A DNA stretch of 64,000 nt from positions 2,232,001 through 2,296,000 of the forward strand of contig NZ_CP017248.1 of NCBI RefSeq assembly GCF_001735805.1, written 5' to 3'. Made by a program: the position numbers and the translations under genes. Below, piece after piece: positions 26,938 to 37,648 of the stretch. This DNA comes from Streptomyces fodineus. Lineage in GTDB: Bacteria; Actinomycetota; Actinomycetes; Streptomycetales; Streptomycetaceae. The notes beneath the pieces were generated by a model. That model did not search any database, was not told where the DNA came from, and saw only the letters and a list, made by a program, of their open reading frames with translations. Positions within the stretch are counted from its first letter, which is position 1. Every line of letters starts with the position of its first letter.

Positions 26938-28089
26938 TCACAGCAGCCGGTCCCGCGCGATCCGCTCCGCCACGTCCTGAAGGATCGGCCCGGCCTCGGC
27001 GATGCAGCGCGCCACGTCCGGCTCGACCGAGGTGAGCGGGTACGCCTGCCGGATCCCGGCCCGCTCCAGCGCCTCCGCGGGCAGGGCGAGCCGTCCGCAC
27101 ACCGCGATCACGTCCTTGCCCCGGGCCCGGGCCGCCGCGGCGACCCCCGCCGGCGCCTTCCCGTGCAGCGTCTGCTCGTCCAGCGACCCCTCACCGGTGA
27201 TCACCAGCGTGGCCCGCTCCAGCGCGGGCGCGAAGCCGAGGACGTCCAGCATGACCTCGATGCCGGGGCGGAAGCGGGCGCCCAGCAGCAGGGCGCCGTA
27301 ACCGATGCCGCCCGCCGCACCCGCACCCGGAGACGCCGCGTACTCCGCCGCCCGCGGCCCCACCTCGTCCTGAAGCACCTTGGCGAAGTGGGCCAGCGCC
27401 GCGTCCAGGGTGTCCACGTCGTCCGGCGAGGCGCCCTTCTGCGGGCCGTACACCGCCGGCGCGCCCTTCGGCCCGGTCAGCGGATTGTCCACATCGCTGG
27501 CCAGCACCAGCTCCACCGAGGACAGCCGCGGGTCCAGCCCGGACAGGTCGGTCCGCGCGACATCCGCCAGCCCGCCGCCGCCCGGCGTCACCGGCTCCCC
27601 GTCCTCGTCCAGGAACCGCGCCCCCAGCGCCGCCAGCATGCCCGCGCCGCCGTCCGTCGTGGCGCTGCCGCCGACGCCGAACACGATCGTCCGCGCGCCC
27701 GCGTCCAGCGCCGCCCGCAGCAGCTCTCCGGAGCCGTACGTGGAGGCAGTGAGCGGCGCGAAGACGCCCGCGGGCAGCCGCTGGAGGCCGCTGGCCTCGG
27801 CCATCTCCACGACCGCGGTCTCGCCGCGCAGCGCGAACGCGGCCGTCACCTCCTGGCCCAGCGGCCCGGCGACCCGTACCTCCCGCCGCTCGAAACCGGC
27901 CGCGACCGCCGCGTCCACGGTCCCGTCGCCGCCGTCGGCCACGGGCAGCGCCTCGACCGTCAGATCCGGCACGACCCGGCGCAGCCCGGCCGTCACCCGC
28001 TCGGCGACCTGCACAGCCGTCAGCGAGCCCTTGAACTTGTCCGCGGCGATGAGCACCCGACGGGTCTCGTTCACTGCAGCGTCCGCCAC
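26938..28089 (-). CDS. Glycerate kinase
   Basis: 383 residues from GTG 28089, with GGGGAAAG upstream. The type I glycerate kinase fold is marked by ADKFKGSLTA at the start, PVADGGDGT, VGGSATTDGGAGML (phosphate-binding), SDVDNPLTGPKGAPAVYGPQKGA, and ITGEGSLDEQTLHGKAP. It phosphorylates D-glycerate to 2- or 3-phosphoglycerate with ATP. Its length is normal. The divergent ADP-ribosylglycohydrolase gene shares the 150-bp intergenic region. Confidence 0.93.
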   Translation of the reverse strand: MADAAVNETRRVLIAADKFKGSLTAVQVAERVTAGLRRVVPDLTVEALPVADGGDGTVDAAVAAGFERREVRVAGPLGQEVTAAFALRGETAVVEMAEASGLQRLPAGVFAPLTASTYGSGELLRAALDAGARTIVFGVGGSATTDGGAGMLAALGARFLDEDGEPVTPGGGGLADVARTDLSGLDPRLSSVELVLASDVDNPLTGPKGAPAVYGPQKGASPDDVDTLDAALAHFAKVLQDEVGPRAAEYAASPGAGAAGGIGYGALLLGARFRPGIEVMLDVLGFAPALERATLVITGEGSLDEQTLHGKAPAGVAAAARARGKDVIAVCGRLALPAEALERAGIRQAYPLTSVEPDVARCIAEAGPILQDVAERIARDRLL

Positions 28090-28239
28090 CTTGCTTTCCC
28101 CTTGCTCTCCGGGCCCCGCGCACGTCAGGGCCAGTCGCGCCGCTGCGACCTTAACCGGAGGACACCCCCGCCGTCATGCACCGACCGAAGGCTGGGAAGC
28201 GGCTGAGAGGAGCCTGCGGAAAACGGGTAGACCCCAGCC

Positions 28240-29316
28240 ATGACCAGCCAGCGTCCCGGATCCGCCGACCTCGCCGACCGCATCCACGGCGGCTGGCTCG
28301 GCCGGATCGCGGGCAACATGCTCGGCAAGCCCGTCGAGCAGGGCGAGGTGTGGACGCGTGAGCGCATCGACCGCTATCTGCGCAAGGCCGAGGCGCTGCC
28401 CCTCACCGACTACCTGCCCGAGCCCGCCGACCCGGACGAGACGGCCGTACTGCGCCCGGAGTGGCGGGACTGCGTGCGCGGCCGGATCCACGGCAGCGTG
28501 CGCGACGACGACGTCGACTACGCGATCCTCGGCCTGCACCTGCTGGAGACGTACGGCTTCGGCTTCAGCACCGAGCAGGTCGGCGAGCTGTGGCTGCTGC
28601 GGCTGCCGTACCTGCAGACCTTCACCGCGGAACGGGCGGCGTACCGCAACCTCGCGGGCGGGCTGAAGCCGCCGCTGACGGCGACGTACGACAACCCGTA
28701 CCAGGAGTGGATCGGCGCCCTCATCCGCGCCGACGTCCACGGCTGGACCCGCCCCGGCGACCCGGCCGGCGCCGCCGGTCTGGCCCGCCGGGACGCGGTG
28801 CTGTCGCACACCGGCAACGGCGTGTACGGCGCCATGTGGGCGGCGGCGCTGATCGCGGCGGCCTTCACCGCCCCCACCGTGCGGGACGCACTCGACACGG
28901 CGCTCGGCGTGATCCCGGCGAGCAGCCGGCTCGCCCGTACCGTGCGGCGGGCCATGACCCTGCACGAGACGCGGCTGCCCTGGGAGGAGACCCTGGCCAC
29001 GCTGGCCGCGGAGACCGCCGGGCTCGGCTGGATCCACACCGTCCCGAACGCCGCCGTCCTCACCGCCGGACTGCTGTACGGCGACGGCGACTTCACCCGG
29101 ACCATCGCGCTGACCGTGCGCGGCGGCCTGGACACCGACTCCAACGGGGCGACGGCGGGCTCGGTGGCCGGGGTCCTCACCGGCGCGGCCGCGATCCCGG
29201 CCCAGTGGACGGAGCCGCTGCAGGACACGGTACGGAGCGCGGTGTTCGGCTTCGACGGTGTACGGATCAGTGCGCTGGCCGAACGCACCCTGCGCCTGGC
29301 GACGGCGGGGCCGTAG
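28240..29316 (+). CDS. ADP-ribosylglycohydrolase family protein
   Basis: 358 residues, ATG 28240, no clear ribosome site. The DraG/ARH fold shows GGWLGRIAGNMLGKPVE at the start and GGLDTDSNGATAGSVAG near the end; this second motif carries metal-binding Asp residues of the family. The middle RDDDVDYAILG supplies more acidic residues. Such enzymes cleave ADP-ribose from protein side chains or nucleotides. The next genes encode a Nudix hydrolase and a sirtuin, so an ADP-ribose/NAD theme is suggested. Confidence 0.88.
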   Translation: MTSQRPGSADLADRIHGGWLGRIAGNMLGKPVEQGEVWTRERIDRYLRKAEALPLTDYLPEPADPDETAVLRPEWRDCVRGRIHGSVRDDDVDYAILGLHLLETYGFGFSTEQVGELWLLRLPYLQTFTAERAAYRNLAGGLKPPLTATYDNPYQEWIGALIRADVHGWTRPGDPAGAAGLARRDAVLSHTGNGVYGAMWAAALIAAAFTAPTVRDALDTALGVIPASSRLARTVRRAMTLHETRLPWEETLATLAAETAGLGWIHTVPNAAVLTAGLLYGDGDFTRTIALTVRGGLDTDSNGATAGSVAGVLTGAAAIPAQWTEPLQDTVRSAVFGFDGVRISALAERTLRLATAGP

Positions 29317-29344
29317 CCGCGCCGCGCCTGGTTACCCTTCCCCA

Positions 29345-29842
29345 ATGACCACGACTCCTGACTTCGCCGCGTACATCGCGAGCCTGCCCCGTGTCCTCGC
29401 CGGTGCCGGCGCGCTCTTCCGGGACGCCGAGGGCCGCGTACTGCTGGTCGAGCCCAACTACCGCGAGGGCTGGGCGCTTCCGGGCGGCACGATCGAGTCG
29501 GACGACGGGGAGACCCCGCGCCAGGGCGCCCGCCGGGAGACGCTGGAGGAGATCGGCCTCGACCGGGAACTCGGCCGGCTGCTGGCCGTGGACTGGGTGC
29601 ACGGGGGCGCCGGCCGCCCGCCGCTGGTGGCCTACTTGTACGACGGCGGTGTCCTGGCGGAGGCCGACCTGAAGGCGATCCGGCTGCAGGAGGAGGAACT
29701 GCTGTCCTGGCGCCTGGTCCCGCGCGAGGAGATCACCGACCACCTCTTCGGCGCCCTCGGCCGCCGCGTCCTGACCGCCCTGGACGTCCTCGCGGACGGC
29801 TCCGGCACGGCGGAACTGGAGAACGGCCACCGGGTGGCATGA
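29345..29842 (+). CDS. Nudix hydrolase
   Basis: 165 residues from ATG 29345. The Nudix box is GTIESDDGETPRQGARRETL followed by EEIGL. It has two residues more than the consensus between the first Gly and first Glu. Nudix enzymes hydrolyse nucleoside diphosphates linked to another group; ADP-ribose would fit with the preceding glycohydrolase, but 8-oxo-dGTP or others are equally possible. It ends 90 bp before the VOC gene. Confidence 0.88.
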   Translation: MTTTPDFAAYIASLPRVLAGAGALFRDAEGRVLLVEPNYREGWALPGGTIESDDGETPRQGARRETLEEIGLDRELGRLLAVDWVHGGAGRPPLVAYLYDGGVLAEADLKAIRLQEEELLSWRLVPREEITDHLFGALGRRVLTALDVLADGSGTAELENGHRVA

Positions 29843-29932
29843 CCGGCCGCGGCCAACAGGGGCCGTCCTCCCCACAACAAGCGTATCCACGCTGGGAGAT
29901 GAGCAACACAGTCCCCCTGCTATGGTGCGCCG

Positions 29933-30367
29933 ATGTCATCGATCAAGCAGTTCCAAGTCACCTTCGACTGCGCAGAGCCTGCGCGCCTCGCCGGCTTCTG
30001 GTGCGAGGTGTTGGGGTACGTCGTACCGCCGGTCCCGAAGGGGTTTGCCACGTGGGAGGACTACCATCGCTCGCTGCCGCCTGAGGAGCAGGTCACCTAC
30101 TTCGCATGCAGTGACCCCTCGGGCGTGGGCCCGCGCCTGCTCTTCCAGCGCGTTCCCGAGGGGAAGATCGTCAAGAATCGGGTGCATCTCGACGTCCGGG
30201 CCGGCACCGGACTCGTGGGTGAGGAGCGCCTCGCCACACTGGAGGCCGAATGCGCACGACTGGTCGCGCTCGGTGCGGTACACGTACAAACGCTGCTTGC
30301 CGATGACGACAACGAGTCGTGCATCGTGATGCAGGACATCGAAGGCAACGAGTTCTGTCTCGACTGA
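29933..30367 (+). CDS. VOC (glyoxalase/bleomycin-resistance fold) protein
   Basis: 144 residues from ATG 29933. It starts with IKQFQVTFDCAEPARLAGFWCEVLGY, a typical VOC first strand-helix, and ends with a CIVMQDIEGNEFCLD strand. This is the common small actinobacterial VOC family with an unknown ligand. Conserved metal ligands (a His in the first strand) are not present, so it may bind rather than catalyse. Confidence 0.82.
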   Translation: MSSIKQFQVTFDCAEPARLAGFWCEVLGYVVPPVPKGFATWEDYHRSLPPEEQVTYFACSDPSGVGPRLLFQRVPEGKIVKNRVHLDVRAGTGLVGEERLATLEAECARLVALGAVHVQTLLADDDNESCIVMQDIEGNEFCLD

Positions 30368-30544
30368 GCATTGGTTCTGTTCAGCGTGACGGTCGGCGAT
30401 CTTCTTGAAGGAACGGGCGCACCTGCGCGCCCCGCGTCCCTCCGAAGGCTGACCCGCGAGATCGAGCCTGTGTCTCCACCGGTCGCCCAGGGAGCCACCC
30501 GATTCTCGCTCGCTCCGGCCAGGCAGGCGTCCTACTCTCGGCCC

Positions 30545-31288
30545 ATGAACAAGCCTCTCGTGGCCATACTCAGTGGCGCGGGGATCTCCACTGATTCCGG
30601 GATCCCCGACTATCGCGGGCCGAACGGGCTGTGGCGGCGGGATCCCGAGGCAGAAAAGCTCGTGACGTACGAGTACTACATGGCCGACCCGGAGATCCGC
30701 CGACGATCCTGGCAGATGCGGCGCAAGAACCGCACGCTCCAGGCCGAGCCGAACGCCGCGCACCGGGCCGTCGCCGAGCTGGAGCGGTCCGGGGTGCCCG
30801 TGCGGGTGATCACACAGAACGTGGACGGGCTGCACCAGCTCGCCGGGATGCCCGCCCGAAAGGTGCTGGAGTTGCATGGCACCGCCCGGAGCGTGGTGTG
30901 TACGAAGTGCCATGCGCGCGGGCCCATGGAGGACACACTCGCCCGAGTGGAGGCCGGTGAGGACGACCCGCCGTGCCTGGAGTGCGGCGGGATCCTCAAG
31001 TCGGCCACCGTGATGTTCGGCGAGCGACTCGACCCGGAGGTGCTGGGCCAGGCCGTCGCCATCACCAAGGCCTGCCAGGTGTTCTTCGCGGTCGGCAGCA
31101 GCCTCCAGGTCCAGCCGGCCGCCGGGCTCGCGGGCCTGGCCGCCGACCACGGGGCACGGCTGATCATCGTGAACGCCGAGCCGACGCCGTACGACGACCG
31201 GGCCGAAGAGATCGTGCGGGAGCCCATCGGCACTGCCCTGCCCGGACTCTTGCGGCGATTGAGCACCGAGGCAGGAAGACGAGGCTGA
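30545..31288 (+). CDS. SIR2-family NAD-dependent protein deacylase (sirtuin)
   Basis: 247 residues from ATG 30545. All sirtuin motifs are intact: GAGISTDSGIPDYRG (NAD binding), TQNVDGLH, catalytic His in LELHGTARSV, and two CxxC zinc pairs, CTKC and CLEC, 40 residues apart. It removes acyl groups from lysines with NAD. The 177 bp before the start contain no other gene. A LysR gene remnant abuts its 3' end on the opposite strand. Confidence 0.93.
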   Translation: MNKPLVAILSGAGISTDSGIPDYRGPNGLWRRDPEAEKLVTYEYYMADPEIRRRSWQMRRKNRTLQAEPNAAHRAVAELERSGVPVRVITQNVDGLHQLAGMPARKVLELHGTARSVVCTKCHARGPMEDTLARVEAGEDDPPCLECGGILKSATVMFGERLDPEVLGQAVAITKACQVFFAVGSSLQVQPAAGLAGLAADHGARLIIVNAEPTPYDDRAEEIVREPIGTALPGLLRRLSTEAGRRG

Positions 31289-31780
31289 CCGGGCTGGGGG
31301 GCGCGTTGGTCAGTTCGACGAAACGCAGGGCGGGGTGCGGGGTGCGGCGCCGTACGACTTCGTCGGCCCGGTCGTCGTAGTTGGCCGTCTCCAGGATGTG
31401 CCCCGGGCGCTGCCCCTCGGGCCATGACCAGGGGCCGGTGCTGCCGCTGACGGTGTTGACCACCAGCGGCCACCGCCGGACCTCCGTCCAGTCCCACTCC
31501 CCAGACGGGACAGGTCCGTGTCGTGGGAGCACACCGCGATTCTCGGCTCGTCGTACAGGTGCACGGTGCGGGCCTGGCGTGGCAGTGCGGCATCGCCCCG
31601 CATGACGGCGACGTCGACGGCACGCCGGTCCAGCGCGAGCAGCGGATCGTCGACGCGGGTGAGGGCGACCGAGGCCCCGGTGGTTTCCTCGAACCGCCTT
31701 ACCGCCCACTGGACCCGGGGGTCGGGCAGGAGCCAGCTGAAGCCGAGCCGGAGGGTTGCCGTGCGCTGTGCGCCGGCAGC
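31289..31780 (-). pseudogene. Degenerate LysR-family regulator fragment
   Basis: The minus strand encodes a LysR substrate-binding domain in two frames. The first part runs in one frame (TLRLGFSWLLPDPRVQWAVRRF, then VDDPLLALDRRAVDVAVMRGD, CSHDTDLS); near 31500-31510 the reading shifts to another frame (DWTEVRRWPLVVNTVSG, LETANYDDRADEVV, HPALRFVELTNAPPSP). The DNA-binding N-terminal helix-turn-helix is absent, and the C-terminal end is cut by the sirtuin stop. Such features fit a dead gene. The remaining stretch to 31965 codes for nothing I recognise. Confidence 0.7.
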
Positions 31781-31965
31781 CCGCTGGCCCCCACCGTCCT
31801 CCAGCGGCGGGGTGGGCAATGTCCGATGGGCCGGTATGCGGCTGACCTGCCCTCGCCTGCCGTGCGACGACGGACTCGGCAACGACCCAGCCCCGCACGC
31901 CGCGTCGCAACCGGGTGCATCAGCGCATCGTCTTCGTCGAACAGCGGGCATGAGCCGTCGGATCA

Positions 31966-32469
31966 CTACGAGAACAGCGCCGCCCCGCGTTCGAAGTCCA
32001 GCAACCGGCGCTTGCGGTCCACGCCGCCGCCGTAGCCGGTGAGGCTGCCGTCGGAACCGATCACACGATGGCAGGGGACGATGATGCCGACCGGGTTGCG
32101 GCCGTTGGCGAGGCCGACCGCGCGGGAGGCCTGGGGATTGCCGAGGGCGTCGGCGAGCTGGCCGTAGGTGCGGGTCTCGCCGTAGGGGATGCGGGTGAGC
32201 TGCTCCCAGACGCCACGCTGGAACGGCGTTCCTCGCAGGGCGAGTTCGAGGGTGAACTGCTTCAGCTCGCCCGCGAAGTAGGCCGACAGCTGCTCCTTCG
32301 CGGCGGTGAAGCAGGGCAGGTCGTCCTCGCGCGCGCCGAAGTTCTCCTCGGGCGGGCGGTGCCGCTGGCCGGCCATGTACAGGCCGCACAGGGCGCCGTC
32401 GGCGTCGGCGACCAGGGTCAGCGGGCCGTACGGGCTGTCGATCACGGTGTGGGACGTCACAGGTGTCAC
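31966..32469 (-). CDS. ogt: Methylated-DNA--protein-cysteine methyltransferase (Ogt)
   Basis: 167 residues from GTG 32469, with AGAAGG upstream. The active-site motif is IVPCHRVIGSDGSLTGYGGG, where the Cys takes the O6-alkyl group from guanine in a suicide reaction. The helix-turn-helix-like RIPYGETRTYGQLADALGNP inserts into the DNA minor groove. It follows the Ada-AlkA gene by 46 bp on the same strand, so both probably form one repair operon. Confidence 0.93.
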   Translation of the reverse strand: MTPVTSHTVIDSPYGPLTLVADADGALCGLYMAGQRHRPPEENFGAREDDLPCFTAAKEQLSAYFAGELKQFTLELALRGTPFQRGVWEQLTRIPYGETRTYGQLADALGNPQASRAVGLANGRNPVGIIVPCHRVIGSDGSLTGYGGGVDRKRRLLDFERGAALFS

Positions 32470-32515
32470 GGTGCAACCTTCTTGGGAACTTTCTTGAACC
32501 TTCTCGGGAACTTGC

Positions 32516-33994
32516 TTATACGGGCAGGAAGTTGATGGGGTGGCCGTCGGTCGCCCACAGGTACTGCACGGCGTACGCCCGCCAGGGCCGCCAGGCCTCG
32601 GCCCGGGCGGTGAGCGCGGCCGGGGTGGAGGGCAGGCCCAGCTCGCCCGCCGCGCGCCGGATGCCGAGGTCGGTGGGGAGGAAGACGTCGGGGTCGCCGA
32701 GGGCGCGCATGGCGATGACGTCGACCGTCCAGGGACCGAATCCGGGCAGGGAGAGCAGCCGGGCGCGGGCCTCCGCCCAGTCGGATTCGACGCCCAAGTG
32801 AAGGGTTCCGTCGGCAAGTTGGCGGACGAGGGTGGTCAAGGTGGTGCGCCGGGTGCGGGGCATCGCCAGGGTCTCGGGGTCGACGGCGGCCAGCGCCTCG
32901 GGGGACGGGAAGAGGTGGGTGAGGCCGCCCTCGGGGTCCTCCAGGGGCTTGCCGTGCGCGGTGACCAGACGGGCGGCGTGGGTGCGGGCGGCGGCCGTGG
33001 AGACCTGCTGCCCGAGTACGGCGCGGACGGCGAACTCGGCCTCGTCGACCGTGCGCGGCACCCGGCGCCCCGGGGCCCGGTCGACCAGCGGGGCGAGCAA
33101 CGGGTCCGTGCGCAGCCGGTCGTCGACGGCGACGGGGTCGGCGTCGAGGTCGAGCATGCGGCGGCAGCGGCTGATCGCCACGGTCAGGTCGCGCAGATCA
33201 CTGAGGGCGAGACGGCAGGCGATGTGGTCGGGGCGGGGCGTGAGGGCCACGATGCCGTGCCCGTACGGCAGCCGCAGCGTGCGCCGGTAGGCGCCCTCGC
33301 GCCACTCCTCGACGCCGGGTACGGCCGTGGCGGCGAGGTGGCCGAAGAGGTTGGACGGGTTGAGCGGGGCGCGGAACGGCAGCCGCAGGCTGAGCCCGCC
33401 CGGGGTACCGGCCCCGGACTGCGGGGCGCGGGCACGCAGCTCGCTCGGGGTCAGGGCGAAGACCTCGCGGACGGTGTCGTTGAAGGTGCGGATGGAGGAG
33501 AAACCGGCCGCGAAGGCGATCTCCGCCATGGGCAGCGGGGTGGTCTCGATGAGCAGCCGCGCGGTCTGGGCGCGCTGGGCACGGGCGAGCGCGAGCGGCC
33601 CGGCGCCCAGCTCGGCGAGCAGCTGCCGCTCCACCTGCCGGGCGCTGTAGCCGAGCCGGTCGGCGAGTCCGGGCACGCCCTCGCGGTCCACGACGCCGTC
33701 GGCGATCAGGCGCATGGCGCGGGCCACCAGGTCGGCGCGCTGGTTCCACTCCGGGGAGCCGGGGCTGGTGTCCGGGCGGCAGCGCTTGCAGGCCCGGAAC
33801 CCGGCCTGCTGGCAGGCGGCCGCGCTCGGGTAGAACGTCATGTTCTCCGGCTTGGGCGGGACGACGGGGCAGCTGGGGCGGCAGTAGATCCGGGTGGTCA
33901 GCACGGCCGTGAAGAACCACCCGTCGAACCGGGCATCCTTGGACTGCACGGCGCGTACGCAGTGCTCCCGGTCGAGGTGCGTCGCTGTCTGCAT
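32516..33994 (-). CDS. Ada-AlkA fusion: methyl-phosphotriester sensor plus 3-methyladenine DNA glycosylase
   Basis: 492 residues from ATG 33994. The Ada zinc domain is at residues 10-80, with RIYCRPSCP and FRACKRCRPDTSP providing the four zinc Cys, one of which is the methyl acceptor. An AraC-type helix-turn-helix follows (MAEIAFAAGFSSIRTFNDTVREVF). The C-terminal half is an AlkA glycosylase with a HhH motif (LLSLPGFGPWTVDVIAMRAL) and the catalytic Asp in PTDLGIRRA. It senses alkylation, activates transcription and excises alkylated bases. This is the fusion found in many actinobacteria. Confidence 0.92.
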   Translation of the reverse strand: MQTATHLDREHCVRAVQSKDARFDGWFFTAVLTTRIYCRPSCPVVPPKPENMTFYPSAAACQQAGFRACKRCRPDTSPGSPEWNQRADLVARAMRLIADGVVDREGVPGLADRLGYSARQVERQLLAELGAGPLALARAQRAQTARLLIETTPLPMAEIAFAAGFSSIRTFNDTVREVFALTPSELRARAPQSGAGTPGGLSLRLPFRAPLNPSNLFGHLAATAVPGVEEWREGAYRRTLRLPYGHGIVALTPRPDHIACRLALSDLRDLTVAISRCRRMLDLDADPVAVDDRLRTDPLLAPLVDRAPGRRVPRTVDEAEFAVRAVLGQQVSTAAARTHAARLVTAHGKPLEDPEGGLTHLFPSPEALAAVDPETLAMPRTRRTTLTTLVRQLADGTLHLGVESDWAEARARLLSLPGFGPWTVDVIAMRALGDPDVFLPTDLGIRRAAGELGLPSTPAALTARAEAWRPWRAYAVQYLWATDGHPINFLPV

Positions 33995-34115
33995 ACGTCC
34001 AGGATCGACCACGACAGGGCCCGTGGGCTGGCGGAATTCCGACACGTGCCTTGGGGTGACCAGGACACTTTTCGTCCGCCGCATACGACGTCGCGGCCTC
34101 TCAAGGTCAGGCGCT

Positions 34116-35999
34116 TCAAGGGCAGACGTAGGTGAAGCTCGCCTCCGCCTCCATCGGGGCCGTCTGGTGCGCGATGCTGAGGCGGGCGGTCCCCCGGAAG
34201 CGGCCCGGACCGCGGACCGTCCAGCGCAGGTGCACCCTGACCCGGCGCTCACCGCGGTGGGCGGTATGGACCAGCTCGCCCGAGTCCTGGCCGTCCGCGC
34301 GCAGCCACCGGTACGTGACGGGGCCGCCGTGCCCGTCGGTGGTGACGACACCGACCAGGTCGGCCGTCTGACCGCAGTGCAACGGCCCTGCGGGGGCCTG
34401 GACCTGGACGGCGACGACCGCAGGGGCGGGGACTGGGCGCAGCAGCAGGCAGAGCAGGACGGCGGCGATCGCCACGACGGCGGTGGTGACGATCCGGCCC
34501 CGCCGTCTTCGGCGCGGGCGCTGCCGGTCGGGTACCGCTGCCGCCGTGCGCCACCGGGCGCGCAGCACGTCCTGCTCCTCGACGGCGACCCCGGGCCCGA
34601 ACCGGAGCAGGATCTCACCGGAGCCCTCCCCGGCCGGTGCCTCAGCCCGGGTCACCCGGTTGCGCTTGCCGACGACGGTGGCCTGGACGTCCGGGGCGGT
34701 GCCGCGATGAGCGCGCCCGACGGTGGTGGGCTGGTCGGCGGTGGCCGAGGGGTGAGGGCTTGGGCCGTGCAAGGGGGCTCGCGCGTCCGGGACTGCCGCG
34801 CCGCCGGACCGACCGGCCGAGGTGAGCTCGTCCGCCGCCGACGGGTGAGACCCGGAGCCAGGCACAGGAGCTCGCCGATCCGGGACTGCGCCGCCGCCGG
34901 CCCGACCGACCGAGGTGGCCTCGCCGCCAGCCCAGGCCGCCGAGGTGAGCTCGTCGGCGGTGGTCGGCGGGTGAGGGCCGGGGCCGGGCGAGGGGGCTCG
35001 GGTGTGCGGGGTGGGGGTGGCCGCTCGGTCGTGTGGGAGGACCGGCTCGGGGGTGTGGTCAGGTTCGGTGGGCTTGCCGGTGCGTACGACCTCGTGTGGG
35101 GCACCACCGGATGCCGGAGCCTTGTCCGTCACGGCGGTCGGCCGGGAGGGGTCCGCAGTGTGCCGGTCCTTCGGTGGTGCGAAGTCCGGCGCCGAGGCGG
35201 CCGCTGCCGCGCGGAGTGCCGTACGGCGCAGGAAGTCCGCCGGGAGCGCCGCGCGTCCGGCCACCAGCACGGCCCGGGCCGCCGCCAGCCCGTCGGACTC
35301 GGCGGTGGCGGAACAGCGGGCGAACAGTTCGGCCGCGGGGGTTCCGGGCCGCGTCCAGGCGGCGCCGAGGGTGCGGGCCAGGGCGGCCCAGGCCGCGGTG
35401 TCGGCCGCCCGGCGGTCGGAGAACGGCGCTTCGCCCGGCACCGGCACCGGCACCGGCACCGGCACCGCAGCCGTACCGGCGTCCGCCGCGTGGCACACGG
35501 CGCCCGGGGCGCCCCCCAGTACGGCGGCCAGCCCCGCCTCGGCCAGCAGGGCGATCCCGTCCGGTGCGATCACGACGGTGTCCGGGGTGAGTGAGCCGTG
35601 GGTCAGGCCTGCGGTGTGCAGGGCGAGGAGGGTCTGGGCGGTCTCGTTGAGGATGCCGGCCGCGCCGCCCGCGTCCGGGCGGGGGCCGTCGGCGGACGAC
35701 AGGATGCCGGCGAGCACGGGGGCCGGGGGCCGGGCCGTGAGCAGCCAGACCTCGCCGGCCTCGGCCACGAGGTCGACGGTGCCGAGCAGCCCGGGCAGCC
35801 GGAGCCTGGCCGTGGCGAGCACCACGGCCGCCAGCCGCTCGCGCGTGCCCTCGGGCGCGAGGAGGGCGCGGTCGATCCGGAGCGCGCCGGAGACGTGATC
35901 GCCGCAACGGGCGGGGAGCAGCGCATGCCAGGCGCCGTGGCGCGTGTCCCGTGACCAGCCGGACAGGGGCCGTCCGGCCACTGTGGTGGCTGTCGTCAT
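34116..35999 (-). CDS. Transmembrane pseudokinase with extracytoplasmic Ig-like domain
   Basis: 627 residues from ATG 35999. Residues about 10-270 keep the kinase outline but lack catalysis: the expected HRD loop reads LTHGSLTPDTVVI, the DFG site reads AEAGLA, and no clear Lys-Glu pair is seen. A long Pro/Ala/Thr-rich cytoplasmic linker (about 270-490) contains repeated segments of the form DELTSA...GGGAVPD and a Val-Pro run. One membrane helix (IVTTAVVAIAAVLLCLLL) is at about 503-520. The outside part, about 105 residues, has a strand pattern and two Cys. It is the last gene of the four-gene operon, 47 bp after the kinase. A regulatory or scaffolding role is inferred. Confidence 0.72.
   Translation of the reverse strand: MTTATTVAGRPLSGWSRDTRHGAWHALLPARCGDHVSGALRIDRALLAPEGTRERLAAVVLATARLRLPGLLGTVDLVAEAGEVWLLTARPPAPVLAGILSSADGPRPDAGGAAGILNETAQTLLALHTAGLTHGSLTPDTVVIAPDGIALLAEAGLAAVLGGAPGAVCHAADAGTAAVPVPVPVPVPGEAPFSDRRAADTAAWAALARTLGAAWTRPGTPAAELFARCSATAESDGLAAARAVLVAGRAALPADFLRRTALRAAAAASAPDFAPPKDRHTADPSRPTAVTDKAPASGGAPHEVVRTGKPTEPDHTPEPVLPHDRAATPTPHTRAPSPGPGPHPPTTADELTSAAWAGGEATSVGRAGGGAVPDRRAPVPGSGSHPSAADELTSAGRSGGAAVPDARAPLHGPSPHPSATADQPTTVGRAHRGTAPDVQATVVGKRNRVTRAEAPAGEGSGEILLRFGPGVAVEEQDVLRARWRTAAAVPDRQRPRRRRRGRIVTTAVVAIAAVLLCLLLRPVPAPAVVAVQVQAPAGPLHCGQTADLVGVVTTDGHGGPVTYRWLRADGQDSGELVHTAHRGERRVRVHLRWTVRGPGRFRGTARLSIAHQTAPMEAEASFTYVCP
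35437..35466. repeat. Five perfect GGCACC hexamers
   Basis: Five tandem GGCACC units encode the Val-Pro run in the pseudokinase on the minus strand. Being a multiple of three, changes in copy number would alter the length but not the frame. Confidence 0.8.
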
Positions 36000-36046
36000 G
36001 TCGTTGTGTCGATCCGTTCTCGTCGCGGCGGGGAGTGGCTTTCGGC

Positions 36047-37644
<1,598 letters not shown>

Positions 37645-37648
<4 letters not shown>

